DNA from: Drechslerella dactyloides
Taxonomy: Eukaryota > Ascomycota > Orbiliomycetes > Orbiliales > Orbiliaceae
Assembly: GCA_020064725.1 (NCBI GenBank)
Contig: JAGTWJ010000007.1
Span: forward strand, 1,302,001-1,366,000
Direction of reading: 5' to 3'
Length of the DNA: 64,000 nucleotides
The notes beneath the pieces were generated by a model. The model saw only the letters and a list, made by a program, of their open reading frames with translations, searched no databases and was not told the origin of the DNA. Position numbers and translations under genes: made by a program. This document shows positions 23,560-35,958 of this stretch, piece after piece (position 1 is the stretch's first letter; each line of letters opens with the position of its first letter).

Positions 23560-24589
23560 GTTCGGTAATAGTAATGTAGACTAGCCGCTACAGGCTGATG
23601 TGGGGTGAGTAGATGAGGTGATGAGGTCGATGGCCACCGTGGGGAGGGATCGAAGGAGGTATTACCAGCGCCAAGACTTATTGTAATTGCGTTCGGCTCA
23701 ACACCAGACTGGCGATCTGTCCAGATTCAAGATATTCGGGCTGCCTGGTCTCTGACTAAGCTTGTGTAACATCTTGAGTTTGGACAACATTGGGGATCTG
23801 TTGAACTGCCCCCTCGTTTCATATTGTTCTGGTTTCCTGCACAAATTCGGCGCGTAGAGTTGGTACCTGTGCCATCCGTATAATGCAAATATGGGTACAG
23901 TTTCTGGCGTTTCCGCTCGAATACCGAGGCAAACACGTCAACGGTTAATACATAATTTCAAAAGCTGCTTGCTAAGAAGGCGTGAATTTTTTAGTCACAA
24001 ATTAAGCTGTGCATAAGATTGCTTTCTGGATTTTAGAGTGCAAACTCCCCTAATTGATTAATATCATACAAGGCGAGCTGCGTAAAGTAGCATGCTGGCA
24101 CGTAGGTACATAGAATTGATCATGACCTGTACACGACTTTGTCCATCGATTCCTTCGTCCGTAAACTAATGTCAGACGTACGAATAATCAGTCTACGTGT
24201 GGTTTAAACCTACCAATATGTTACGTAATTACGCTAATCGGGCTGTATACTCTCCGAAATTCGAAATGATATCGAGCTCTGTGGCCCGAGATCTCATATC
24301 AAAAGAGCCTGCCAAAAATTGCAACAGAAACAACAAAATCAAAAAGAATATGATGGCATCACCACGCAAGCTCACTAGATCGACCATTCTTCGCTATATC
24401 ATTTGCTGCAAAAATGAGAGATATGGACATACTTAGGCAAGAGTTGAATTAATTAGGTCCGAACGATATTAGCCTTTATAATTCCACAAAATCAAGACAA
24501 GAAGTTTAAGCTAGTATACCACCACGGATATCAACCGTTAACCTCGCGTACGTACGCAGATATCTGGGTACGTACGTATCATTGTGCGA
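23560..24589. other. Intergenic region upstream of the UBX gene
   Basis: This is AT-rich DNA with no supported coding region. It contains the UBX gene promoter on its left side and, at 24546-24580, two copies of GTACGTACG flanking a GATATC palindrome. The small plus-strand frame 24197-24436 is Lys/Asn-rich and unpatterned, and is probably chance. Confidence 0.4.
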
Positions 24590-25312
24590 CTATGGAAGGC
24601 CAGGTAAAGCGCCCCCTCCACCGGGGCTAAGCAGACCTGCTAAAGCCCCAAGGATATCTCCCAAAGTTCCGCCACCGATGCCACCACCCCCTCCAGTGCC
24701 GCCCCCATTGCCGCCCCCGCCGGTACCTCCAGTACCACCGGTGCCACCTCCATTTCCTGTGCCTCCCCCGCCATTACCGCCATTGCCAGCGGGCAAACCC
24801 TGGTTTCCTCCACCAGCACCGCCGTTACCGCCGTTACCGCCGTTATTGTCGCCGCCAGACCCGCCGTTTCCTCCGTTATTGTTTCCGCCGGCATTAGTTT
24901 TGCCGGAGCTGCTGCCGCCGTTGGGGTAGCCTCCTCCCCCGCTATCAGGGTAGCCTCCTCCTCCCCCTCCTCCATTGTTAGGGTAACCGCCACCACCACC
25001 TCCTCCACCGCCGCCTCTAGTAGGGGACCTAACGCAGACTGTAGTAGAATAACATATATTTAGTACCTTACACCAACTTATTGAACAAATACACAAGTGC
25101 ATGTAGAGGAAAGAACAAAAGTGCGGTAGAGGCTTTAATCTTATAGCTGCATGAGGAGAATGACACTTACGTTTTCCGTCGCATAGCACACCAGCTCGCT
25201 TTTCGATCAAGTGTGAGGCTTCGACATCGCCAGTCTTGGCGAGTGCAACAGGCGCGCATTGCGCTGCAGTACAGAAGACCGCGAGGAGGACGGTGGGCGA
25301 AAGGAGCTTCAT
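24590..25312 (-). CDS. Secreted glycine-rich protein with Kex2-type processing site
   Basis: Two exons, 25312-25171 and 25038-24590, encode 196 residues. The N-terminus MKLLSPTVLLAVFCTAAQCA is a clear signal peptide. A short propeptide ends with LIEKR (residues 35-39), a Kex2-like dibasic site, leaving a mature protein starting AGVLCDGKLCVRSPTR with two cysteines. The rest is almost pure Gly with Asn, Thr, Ser and three GGYP(N/D)-type units (YPNN, YPDS, YPNG), ending in a hydrophobic GDILGALAGLLSPGG tail. The intron is 132 nt, and its removal is needed to avoid an AT-rich insert with different composition. I recognise no named family; it could be a cell wall, adhesive or effector-like protein. 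The complementary strand yields a long proline-rich frame that is a shadow. Confidence 0.75.
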   Translation of the reverse strand: MKLLSPTVLLAVFCTAAQCAPVALAKTGDVEASHLIEKRAGVLCDGKRKCHSPHAAIRLKPLPHFCSFLYMHLCICSISWCKVLNICYSTTVCVRSPTRGGGGGGGGGGYPNNGGGGGGGYPDSGGGGYPNGGSSSGKTNAGGNNNGGNGGSGGDNNGGNGGNGGAGGGNQGLPAGNGGNGGGGTGNGGGTGGTGGTGGGGNGGGTGGGGGIGGGTLGDILGALAGLLSPGGGGALPGLP

Positions 25313-28300
25313 CTCGATGAATATACCGGCCTTTCGGCGAATGTGTGGAGATATATATAGAAAGAAGAACTCGGATTCAGGAAACAAATTGATAGGATAA
25401 GACGATCTGCTATCAGACGCTGGGAGTAGGTAAGGAGGATAGCATATCACGGAGATAAACTCGATCGAGGCGGGAAATCTCCCTCGGATTTATAAGAGTT
25501 CAAGCAGCTACAGTGCTTCAGAAATGGAAGAAAAACCTAACCTAACACGAGCGCCTCTTCACTAAGTAAGATTGCTCCAGCTCCAGCATCTAATAGATTC
25601 CGTTCAAGAATCCAACATCGTATCAACGTCATAGCCTATAACCCTACCGATTACCTAGGAGATTAACCGGTGAAGCCGGAACATTATAATTAATGTGTAA
25701 CAGCTGTCACGAGATAAAGAATATGAGATCATGCATTTCATCATCATGCAATTTCCTGCAGCTTCGCTACTGGTGACCAAGTTTGCAATCAATTGATCGA
25801 CGTTAGTCTGTAACCTATCCAACAACAGTCAAACATTTCGCCATCATTGTATCCTTCATTCCGCCTTTTTCGCATCACGACTTTTTAACTTCAGGATGGA
25901 GTTAATCCGAGTTGACATGTATTCAAGTAACCGCCTGCTGGTGTTCATCGGACCAACCACCACTTCAGACGAAACCTCGACTGGATTCAGCATGTCGATC
26001 GATCGAGAAAACACACTATTCGATCAAAACTATAGTACTAGCTGTTGGATTTCGGTTAAATAATACATGTGTACCACGTCTGACCGGCCGATCCAAAAAG
26101 TTCAAATATAAGCTTACTTGAAAGAAATTGTAAAATCCGTATAGCTGGCCATACGTATATCGATATATATATGCGACATGGCTATCAGTTGATATGGATC
26201 GCAATGCCAGGCCAGCCGCTCGGGTCTAGATCGCCGAGGTCACCTTCGAAAATGGAAACGATTTCCCCTGACAGATTCTACGAGACACGGACGGGTCGGT
26301 TGTATTGGAACTGGGACCTGACAGATATCCCAATGCATGCAATCGGCCGATGTGTGCATTACGTTACACGGGACCTACATGGTCTATCTTGATGGCAGTG
26401 TTTGGTGCAACGAGAGAACGCACGGGTATCGGGATTTAATCGTCTCTCAGCCTGGTACGCTGAATCCTGGTTCACTGGGTAAAGGCACCAGAAATTGAAG
26501 TATCGGTTGACGGGTAGCTAGCCCGTTGCCGCCGTAAGACTTACAAGCATATAAGCTTACCAATTCTTCCCCGCATTAATTGCGCATTGGGTTTTCGTGG
26601 ACCCATGAGTCTCTGGAATGAGAATATTTCTTTTTACGTACGTTCTATATTCGTAGGAATGTGGTCTTCGATGCTGGCATTTAGGAGAGTTGACCCTGGA
26701 CGACGAATGACGGAGAACCGGGTAGTAATATGTCTACCAGGTTTCACGAGACTAAGGATAACAGTTGGTTGTGCGACAATCGTCAGCGAGATCTCTTTGC
26801 TAGCCGACAGCTGCACCACCGTTTTCTAACTAGCAGATATCACGTAGATATGAATCTTTAACTTGTGCCATGCTAGCATTTCGGTATTTGACGTCTACTG
26901 TTAGTTATAGCATTTAAACGGGAAAAGCTCAAAAGAAAAGCGTTACTTTCCGGAAACCCGGGGCATCCCGCTTGACACTTCGTCTATACTTCAGAATAGG
27001 TCTGACTAGAGTCCGAGTCGGCAATAATACACGTGTACAGTGGAGTTCTAATTCCCTTCCCACGATCATATATATGACGCGGAGATCCGATCCTGCTCTA
27101 CGCTAGGGGATAAAGCAGTTGGTATGACATGCACTATTGATACGCTAGATGATGCATGAAATATCTCCGTTCAGCTTTTGGTCGTGCATATCGTCGAGTT
27201 AATACAGCTAGTCCATCCTGACTTTGTTAACGTAGATTGAAACTTCTAGAACTATATCTCCTTGAGCGTGTGAGTCAGAGGGAGTCTGGTTCAGGAGACC
27301 GCTCGAATTGATGTCAACTTCCATGTATTCGACGTATGGTTTCTTATCTTATGTACAGGTATTATTCTAACAGACCGAGGGAAGGTGTCGATAGCCGATA
27401 TCATAAAATTATTTTGCAATGACGACGGGATTTCTTGAATACAGATACATATGAGATATATGCCCTACTAGCAATACTGGCACCCAAGATATACGTATAC
27501 TTCGAATGGTCCTGCTGTTCATATATTACAACAGCTACAAATTATTATCTCCAGGTGTATCTTTATATATATCGGCTAGTGTGCGCGAGAGTTATAATTA
27601 GCGTTAAACCGACTTCACGTCGGACTGGGCCGTCATCGGCAAATGGCCCCGAGAATGGCTTCCGACCCTTAGCTCACGCTGGCTGTTCAGTTGCATTGCA
27701 TGGGCATGGTGCGATATCATGAAAAGCAGCCGTCGTCGACATTGACCGGCCCTACTACCCGAGGAATGTCCAGTTCCATTCCATTCCCGCATTTGTCGCC
27801 GCACTAACGTCGCTAACCGCCGACATGCCTGTCCACAGATACGCATCGATGTATCATCGCCCACCAAAGCAGTTTGATTCGGGGTCTTTGCGATCGATCA
27901 AGCCCAAGGCCATCCCGGTATCAGTAACCTCCAAGCTATGCCGTGCGGGCTTCGCTTGCGTGGGAATGGTATGACGCTGGGTGTCGTGACCTGTCAACTA
28001 CCGTCGCTGGGGTCCACCGCTACGTCGCTAGCAGGGACCGCCTGCCCGCGAGCGTTGGCCGCCTGCCTGTTCTGTGCGATTCCCCGGAACCGCTATCGAC
28101 GGTTAAGCTTGACTCGCTCGACTGCCCGTCGAGTTTCTCGCATGCCAGATCCTCAGAGGCCTCTCGAATCTCGAAAACGGGTACGCCGTACGTCCACTAC
28201 CCGACAGCGTATGTCCAGCGCCGCCCAAACAGCCAGAAACTAGGCAGCATGTAATGTAAGTTCTTAGCACTCGCTGAGATATGCATCCGCAAATGCGAAA

Positions 28301-30014
28301 CGTAACTCGTCCAGACACCGCTGAAGCTTAACTAGCTCGACTAGCTCAAGGATCCATCCATCCGCAGCAGGCATCATCGCGAAGACCTATCCGGATCGAG
28401 TATCTGCAATTCCCTTTAGCTACGCCAAACCGACGTTCGACGTTAGCCTCGCTCGCAGAGTCGACGAGAGTCGGGGCCCTTGTACATTTACATGTTCGAG
28501 CCTTCAAGCCCCCTTCGAAGATCGAGCTCGAGGGCTCGCATCAGTGCGAGAGAACGAACATTCAAGCTTTATTTTCCTGCGAGTGTACACTTGCACATGT
28601 CTGTCCAGATTTAGAACTGCTGCCGACAACCCGCGTCTACCGGCCTAGTTTGGGGTTGCAAGTCTAGATCTGGGAAAGCCCAAGCCAATGAACACCGGAT
28701 CGAATGCCACCGCCGTGAATCTTAGGAGCCACACTCTCGTCTCGGGGTGTGCGCATGTTTGTACAGCTACAGGTATGTACTTTCGTGTGCGTCCAGCCTT
28801 GCATCCTCTTAGCCTTTTTCCCCGCTGGGAGGCCATGTACCGAGGAGGTAGAGGTAGAAAGTATAGTACTTTAACTCCGTTTGTATGGTGGACAAGTGCT
28901 TGCTTCGCTTCGTATTTCGATACACTGGCAAGAAATTTTGTGAAATGAAGCGAACAGATTTTTGATTCTGTGACGGAGCAGGCTGACGTAATTTACGTAC
29001 GAGAAGGAAAAGGTTAGACAAATGGCGAGCTGCAGCCTTTGAAACACCGCCTTTCTCTCTTGAAACCCAACGAATCGATAAAGATTGCCTATCTGGTCCG
29101 TTCTCCCAGCGGCGCCAAGCATCCAAAACGTTCCACATACACACACGTACACTCGAGATGCACCCGCTGATAATGTCGTCTGAGAACTCTCTCGCAATAT
29201 TGCGGTTCTGTCTACGGGGATAGCTACTTCAGCGAGGAGGGAAACGAAGGACTCACCTAGCTGCCAGCTGCAGGTGGGATAAGCATCCGAGGTTTCCTGT
29301 TTGAACTTGCACCGATTGCTGGAGCCAACGGCCAACATACCGAAAAGCTTCTGGTCAACAGCCCTCCATGCTTTGGTGGGGTTGGTGGCTGGCCCAACCT
29401 CCGCCGGCGGACACCATTTTCTCACAATCAGATGTATTTTAGATCGAATAGGTTGATTGTTTGACCTTGTTTCTATACTTTGGCTTTTATTTCTGGTTAT
29501 TGTTAGATTTTTAAAATCCGGTTGGGACGAATCATTTCGAATCTTGTTGCAGGCATGCATATGGTTGCCGGAGATATCGAGTGCGAGAGCTGGGTCTGGG
29601 GTCTGGGAGGAGGGGCCTACTGGGGTCTGGCGATCGAGGTATATCGATTACGACCATTCAGCAAGAAACTTTCCTGCTTGGCCGGGTTAAATTTGGGAAG
29701 CGCCGGCGCCGGACGGTTGGGCCACAACTGCAGCTTCAGGTTTGTCTGGGTCGCAGACGGTCCGGGGGGGAGGGGTGGAGGAAGAGGAGGACTACATTAC
29801 ACCTAGGAGGAGGGCCTAGGAGCAGGGTGTTCGTTTATCGCGCAGTCGATTTATATCGACCGCCGGATCCTCCCAGCTCCAGAAGGACTAGCAGCAGCCC
29901 GGCTGGTATCGTGATGTCTGATGTTTATTTATACGTCCGCCCGCTATAACATAGCCCGGCTGATAATATAATTATGAGCGGTCTTATAATTAAAACCTCG
30001 AAGCTGGCTGGATG

Positions 30015-30038
30015 TGTAATGTACGTACGTACATTACA
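30015..30038. repeat. Perfect 24-nt palindrome
   Basis: The sequence from 30015 to 30038 reads identically on both strands; its arms are TGTAATGTACGT and the complement. It is centred on GTACGTACGTAC and lies about 2.4 kb upstream of the rac start codon. It could form a cruciform or bind a dimeric regulator, but may simply be one of the many ACGT-type palindromic runs in this genome. Confidence 0.8.
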
Positions 30039-32009
30039 TGTCGGAAATGCACCAGAACGGGGTGCTACAGCTGTCGCTCTGGATGAATCGATGGCCGACG
30101 ATGTGCCCAGCCCGCAGGCCCTTCGAAGCCCGCGAAGCCCTCCACCCTCCCATTCGGATCCACCTCCTTGGGGGAGCGGACTGAACGAGCACAGATCCTG
30201 AGCATCTGGCTCGGGCTCGCTATAGCTGCGGTGTGGTTGGCGTGCTCTGCTGCATGCCTGTCCGTCGGTTTGGATATGTAGAACCGGAGCGTGCTTCGTC
30301 TATTCTTCTTTGGACGGCGGCGCCATTCTCAAACCATCTGTCCCGAACTGACTAGACTGCCTTGCTCTTTTCCCTGCCCTTTCCTCTTCCATTGCGATTG
30401 CCAGACCTTCTCTTCTTCGCCCATCTCGATCCAGCGTGTCCGTACCGAGGAGGTTGATATACTCCCTATCGTGTCTTGCTCACCTATTCCTTCCTTCATC
30501 GCCCCGTCTGACCGCCCGTCCAAACGTACGTACGTTCACTCCGCTCGATCCCACTGCACACCCGCCGCCGGAACAAGATCTCCCCACCGTCAAACCGCAT
30601 CGACAACGTCCGACGTCTGCGTACGCATCTTCCGTTGACCATATCGATCACAGCTTCGCCGGTGCCCGCCCAGCTCGGCTTATCCGGCCATCGGATTGTG
30701 GATCCTACCGTTCACCAGCAGGTGGGTGAGAGAACGTTCCATAGCCATCTCCAATCTCCATCTCCATACCTCAGTTGATCGCACCGGCTTCCAAAGTGAG
30801 CTGGTTTGCTACCCATCTCAACGGCAGCATGCATTCCGTTTCGATCCTATCGTCTTGGCTGGGAGCCTTCTCGCATCGTCGGTCTGCATCATACGTGCCC
30901 CTTTGGTTGCAACATCAAAACTGCAGGCCGCGATGTGAGGGGCTCTCTCTGACTGTCCCGTCCCTTGCGATTGCTAATCTGCCGGTTCGCAATGCACCCG
31001 GATCACGTACTGTCCCCGCCGTCCTCGAGCCGGCGGGCTGGAGTTCATGTACGAAGGACTGGTGATCTCGGACTGACTCTACGTGTCCGCGAGTGCTTCC
31101 CCTCCATCCGTCGTCCATCACATGCGTGTCTGTCTGTCCTTTCTCAGCTCCTGAGGCTGCCGCTTGTGCTCACCCGCGAGCTGCCTTGGCTCCTGACTCC
31201 TGGCTCCTCGCTTCCTCAGCTGTGGTTTCCATAAGCACCTCTGATAGCGAGGTCATCGACTTGCTGAGCCGCGTCGTCCGCGTCCTCGCAGGCAATTGGT
31301 CCGGCTGTCTAGCTCCCTCGCTCGTCGTCGGAGGCCTTTGCCACCAGTCGGCGCCCCGGCGCTGCAGACTCACGCCCGCCCACGCCTGCGAGTTATTCCT
31401 TTTTCCGCTTTGCTTTTTGGCGGATCCAAGACGTGCGATCCAATATATAATATGCTTCTGCTTCGGTATATATATCTCGAGCAGCTGCATCCGTCCGCCC
31501 TTACTTGCTTGCCCGACGCCTCCTCTGCTGCTCTTCCTTTGACCGCGCTGCTCGTTCTGCCCTTCGCATCCCTGTCGTGTCTTCCTTGCCTCGAACTCGA
31601 ACCCGACCAGTCTTGATTTGACTTGACTTGACCTGACGGCGAGCCTGGACGCCGCCCCCTCAAACGCAAAATTTAACGGTGAAAAGAGGCAGATCCACCA
31701 CGGCCAATCGAGTCCACCACACCAGCCGGCCACGACTAAATCCAAGCTCGCCTAACAACCTCCTGCTGCTCATCTCTCGCTCCTGCCCCTTCTCCTCCTT
31801 CTCTTTTCCTGCCTCTGTAGCCTGTTCTGCAGCTGTGTCGGCCTTCGAGAACCGCCTATATATACCGCGCACCGGTCGATCGACCCTCTTTTACGGCCTC
31901 GACGTCATCAAGTCCGGTGTGAGCTCGTCACGTCGGCCGTTCCAGTCCGCTCTTGGGAACACAAGGCAGACACCATCCGCAGGTGAGAGCAAGTCTAACG
32001 GCTTTTTCT

Positions 32010-32046
32010 TTTCCCTTTCCCTTTCCCTTTCCCTTTCCCTTTCCCT
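32010..32046 (+). repeat. (CTTTCC)n pyrimidine hexamer tract upstream of rac
   Basis: About six tandem CTTTCC units, embedded in a longer T/C-only stretch that extends to about 32079. The tract lies about 400 nt before the rac ATG. A pure polypyrimidine mirror-like tract of this kind can act as a promoter element or form triplex DNA. Confidence 0.8.
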
Positions 32047-32430
32047 CTTCTTTTTTTATTTTTTTCTTGCTTGCCAGTTTTCTCGTTTCCTGGGCGCTTT
32101 CCCTCTTTTCCGCCTGGGAGGCCTCCGATTTCCATGGCGGCCGGCTCGGACTGCTGGGAAGCGGCTTGTCTCCGTTCCCTGGTCGTTTGGGTCCTGACAC
32201 CGAAACAATTGGGGGAAAGCAACCCGGGCAGGGGTGCCGCCAGATATCCCGGGAAAGCGTAGCGATAGGGCAAACATGCTGCTGTGCTCCCCAGAAACGA
32301 CCATCTCGATGTTTCGCTTCGAACCCGTCTTCCAGCCGTAAACTACAGACGCGCAGTGCTGACCGGATCGATCTCACTAACCCTTCCAGCTCTCGAACTC
32401 TAGCTTGCATCCACCACTCCCATTCCAACA

Positions 32431-33840
32431 ATGACCACACAGTCCCTAAAGGTACCGAGAAAATAACTCTCCGAAACTCGAAACATATCCTACGTCGCGT
32501 TGCCGTGCCTCCTCGCCTCCTCGCCTCTTCTACTCCTTCCTTCCCCTGGGCTCGCCCTCGCTCTCCCTCGCTCGTCTGAATAGCCACCTGTCTCCCACCC
32601 GTTCCGTATAGATGGCTCCCTCGAGCAGAGAGTCTCATCATGTGAAATGAAGATTGCCGGACTTGGATAAACCTTGCAACCAGGTTTTCAAGAAGCGTAT
32701 CTTCGAGACGTGTTTCTGATGGGGCCCAAACCCATATACACTAGCATACATGGCACCGCGGACTCGGTAGAGGCGCTGGTCTCGCCGGCGCTTCCCCGGC
32801 CGCTTGCCACACCCGAACAGTTCCAGCATCTTTTCGTTTTAGATGGCCCCGAGGACGCTGAGCAGAGCGAGTCACGGGAGACACCGAAGGCGAAGGCAAA
32901 GGCGAAGAGCCACTGGCGGCCGGATAAAAAGAAGACAGTTGATTCTAACGCGATTGTGAGCGTACAGTGCGTCGTTACGGGCGACGGTGCCGTCGGCAAG
33001 GTATGTAGAACCCCAGACAAGTTCCTGTTCCCTGCAAAGTTGAACAAAACGGCTGACGATAAGCTGTGCAGACATGTTTGCTCATAAGTTACACCACTAA
33101 CGCCTTCCCTGGCGAATACATCCCCACCGTGTAAGTCTGGGCCCGGACGACCAATCACAGGAAGCAAGCTGCTAATCTGGTGTTGAAATGACAGCTTCGA
33201 CAACTACTCTGCTAGTGTTATGGTCGATGGGAAACCCATCAGTTTGGGCTTGTGGGATACCGCTGGTCAGGAGGATTACGACCGTCTGAGACCGTTGTCG
33301 TACCCGCAGACGGACGTCTTCCTCATTTGTTTCTCGCTCGTTTCCCCGCCCTCGTTCGAGAACGTCCGAACGAAGGTAAGTCGCTCGAGATCGAGACCTG
33401 GAAAAGCGCTTGCGCTGACGTATTTTTCAGTGGCACCCGGAAATCAGCCACCATGCACCAAACATCCCAATCATCCTGGTCGGCACCAAGCTTGACTTGA
33501 GAGACGACCCGAAGGCCTTGAAGATGCTGTCTGATAAGAAAATGTCGCCAATCTCGTTCCAGCAGGGTGTCTCCATGTCCAAGGAAATTGGCGCCGTCAA
33601 GTAAGTCCATTCGGCGATGTCCGCGGATTGAAGCGAGCGCAGGGCTAACCGGCATAGGTATCTCGAATGTTCTGCATTGACCCAAAAGGGCCTCAAGAAT
33701 GTCTTTGACGAGGCGATCAGGTTAGTACACCATTTCAGAAGGCCGTTTTCGACATCCACTAACCTGTGATAACCACCATCAGAGCTGTCTTGATGCCGGC
33801 GCCGAAGACCAAGCCGAAGAGCAAATGCACCATTCTGTGA
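32431..33840 (+). CDS. racA: Rac-type GTPase (Rac1/RacA)
   Basis: Rac regulates hyphal polarity and NADPH oxidase in filamentous fungi. Exons 32431-32451, 32968-33000, 33072-33130, 33195-33375, 33431-33600, 33658-33720 and 33783-33840 encode 194 residues. The P-loop GDGAVGKT is at residues 12-19, switch I is FPGEYIPTVFDNYSASVMV (Thr37), followed by DTAGQEDYDRLRPLSYPQTD, the guanine motif GTKLDLRDD and the SAL motif ECSALTQKGLKNVFDEAIRAVL. A polybasic tail precedes CAAX box CTIL (geranylgeranylation type). The first coding exon is only 21 nt (MTTQSLK) and joins CVVTGDG across a 516-nt intron with a CTAAC branch site 17 nt before the acceptor; this gives the canonical Rac N-terminus. Without that splice an in-frame extension of 83 codons from 32719 would be read, which I regard as intronic. 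CVVTGDGAVGKT and SLVSPPSFENVR favour Rac over Cdc42. Confidence 0.92.
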
Positions 33841-34542
33841 AACGATACAGCAACGAGGCGATTTCCTTTTTTCCGTGTCCTTCTCTCTCATTTTTGATTC
33901 GACTTGTGCAGGCGTTCGTCACATCTATACCGAACAATCATGGAGCCTTTCCCCCCCGTTCTGCTCTGTTCTCTATACGTCTGTGTTTTTTTTTCGTTCT
34001 CACATGTTGTGCTGTGTTTTTATAATGTCCTTGTTCCATACCATGTCATGCACCTTTTCCTCGGCCGCCAATGCCCGTATTTGATGAAAACCATACTGCT
34101 GGATCAAGAGTTGTGAATACATTTTTCATTTTTTGCCGCAGCAGATGAGCATGAGCATGAGCGGTCTGTCACAGTGCTATCGCGCGCGCGCACGCCATCG
34201 CCAATTGTGTCATCACCTTTGCGCGTGCGATCGCTGTTCCCGCGCGCAGTCACCTAGCCGTACATGCATGCATCATATCACTCGTGGTTCCTTGGCTGAG
34301 TTCCGTGGTGCGCTCTGGTATGCATATGATGGTGCCCGAATGGCCATCGATGCCGCAGATTGGGTGGGTGGTCGTTGATTCGGGATTCTCTTTGTACGTT
34401 GTGAGGCTGCATGCATGTTTAACATTTTTCTCTCGAGTGTTTAAAGAGTATGCATGATATGATAAGATACGATACGTCCGTCAGTCTTTGTTTTCGCTCC
34501 AATCGGTCGGTTACAGTGATTTTGATTGTGTGATATTTGCTG

Positions 34543-34581
<39 letters not shown>

Positions 34582-35958
34582 CGTTCATCATTAAACTTGT
34601 ATGCTGTCTGTTTGTTGCATGCATGCATGTTATTCGCTGTATGGTGTACTTTTGGAAGCAAGCATAGGTATTATCATCGTATCGATTTTTCTTTTTCAAT
34701 TTCCGATTTCACCTGGTTCGTTCGATTCGGGTTGGTCCTGCGGCGCGGCGCGTTCGACATTTTGACTCCGATATACGCGTATCCGATGGTATTCCTCAGT
34801 GTCGGCATTACCGGTGTGAGCGCGATCTTGTCGTCGGGTATGAATGACTGTTCGAATTCGAATAGAGGTTTGGCCGACTCGTCGCGACTGACGTGCCGTG
34901 ACTATTCCGACCTGCGGTTAACGGTTGACTGGAATATTTCTTATGGTTAGGATGACTTGAAATATAGAGGAGGACAGCATATTACTTACGGCGGAGTTCG
35001 CAGAATATCTGGATGACTGGATGCATGACTGGATCGACTGATGGGATGGGCGGAGAGACGGATCAATACATATGGAGGTTCCGGTGTGTGATTCTAGACT
35101 ACAAGCAGCTGAAAGCTCGAGTCGCAGGGCGGAGAAGGCATGAAGTGAACGATTATGTATGTCGATCGATCATGAAAGAATGGAGATGATGATTATGGAA
35201 CTGGAGAGCCCACTGCGTGACTGTGATGATAAATACACCGAGCGCCTAGCTGTGCTGGATATTTAGATATTGACGCGCTGCTCCACGCCAATGCTTAGAT
35301 CTATAGCGGTGCACGGTGATGATATATCTATCATTGTGACCATTTGTATCGTTAATGCTAACAGATGCCTGGTGGATGGCGAGGAAGCAAGGTCTACGTA
35401 GCTGCGAGCGCATGTCTGGACTACACGTTATCATGTTGGGTAAATACATCTACGGCAGGACTTCGGTGTGCATATAAGATGGAACATATGCCAGAGGGCT
35501 ATATTGGCTTCGAGGCTAGGCTATATTGCCAGCTACACAACCGCACGCACCTCATGGATCTTGAGATCTTATTGGTGAGGGTGAATTTAACGCGTTGGTG
35601 CTGTTGCAATATCGTATGCATGGTAGTCGCATGGTCTCAAAGAGAATAATTAATACTCACGTATATGTATCTCTGCGCGTTCAATTCAATTCTAGATTTA
35701 ACACGGGCATAGCGTACAGCTGAGAGACACGTATAGTTATATAACTGATCTGTTTAATTTCAGCCCTACGCGATGCGAGGATTTCGAGGTATTCGTGTAT
35801 CGTGACGGTGATGTCTATAGATATGACCGTATAACTTCCGTCTTGCCGGTACTAACATACGAATGGATACCGCTATATAAGAGATAATGCCCAATGTTGT
35901 CCGTTGAAATACCGTCTCCTGTCCTATCTTACAATTCACAATCGTATGCGTATACACA
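33841..35958. other. Intergenic region between rac and nop6 (convergent)
   Basis: The first 300 nt are T-rich and likely form the rac 3' UTR. A homopolymer of 38 T lies at 34544-34581. Between 34600 and 35900 the DNA is AT-rich with GCATGCATGCATG at about 34619. No coding region is supported. Confidence 0.4.
34544..34581. repeat. Poly(T) tract of 38 nt
   Basis: An uninterrupted run of T on the plus strand (poly(A) on the minus strand). Flanks are GATATTTGCTGC on the left and CGTTCATCATTAAAC on the right. I found no target-site duplication by eye. The exact length could be affected by sequencing or assembly. Confidence 0.85.

Larger units (their letters stand above)
25313..32430. other. Gene-poor region of 7.1 kb ending in the rac promoter and leader
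   Basis: From 25450 to about 29000 the DNA is AT-rich with frequent stops. At 28871-29560 a minus-strand open frame of 229 codons exists, but its composition is unpatterned and I do not call it. A perfect 24-nt palindrome lies at 30015-30038. From 30300 the plus strand becomes pyrimidine-rich (30340-30420, 31770-31810) and ends in a (CTTTCC)n tract at 32010-32046, consistent with a long promoter/leader of rac. Leader introns are possible but cannot be placed. Confidence 0.4.

Noticed and set aside
24582..24929. Plus-strand proline-rich frame
   Set aside because: It is the reverse complement of the glycine-rich coding exon.
28871..29560. Minus-strand open frame of 229 codons
   Set aside because: No motif, random-looking composition, no neighbouring splice-consistent exons; long frames of this size arise by chance in this DNA.
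31170..31745. Minus-strand frame of 191 codons upstream of rac
   Set aside because: It is antisense to a pyrimidine-rich leader; composition follows the tract and no motif is visible.
32719..33000. Extended N-terminus for Rac
   Set aside because: As the main product this is unlikely, because splicing the 21-nt exon MTTQSLK to CVVTGDG gives the canonical Rac N-terminus with a good branch site; kept only as a possible isoform in the findings.
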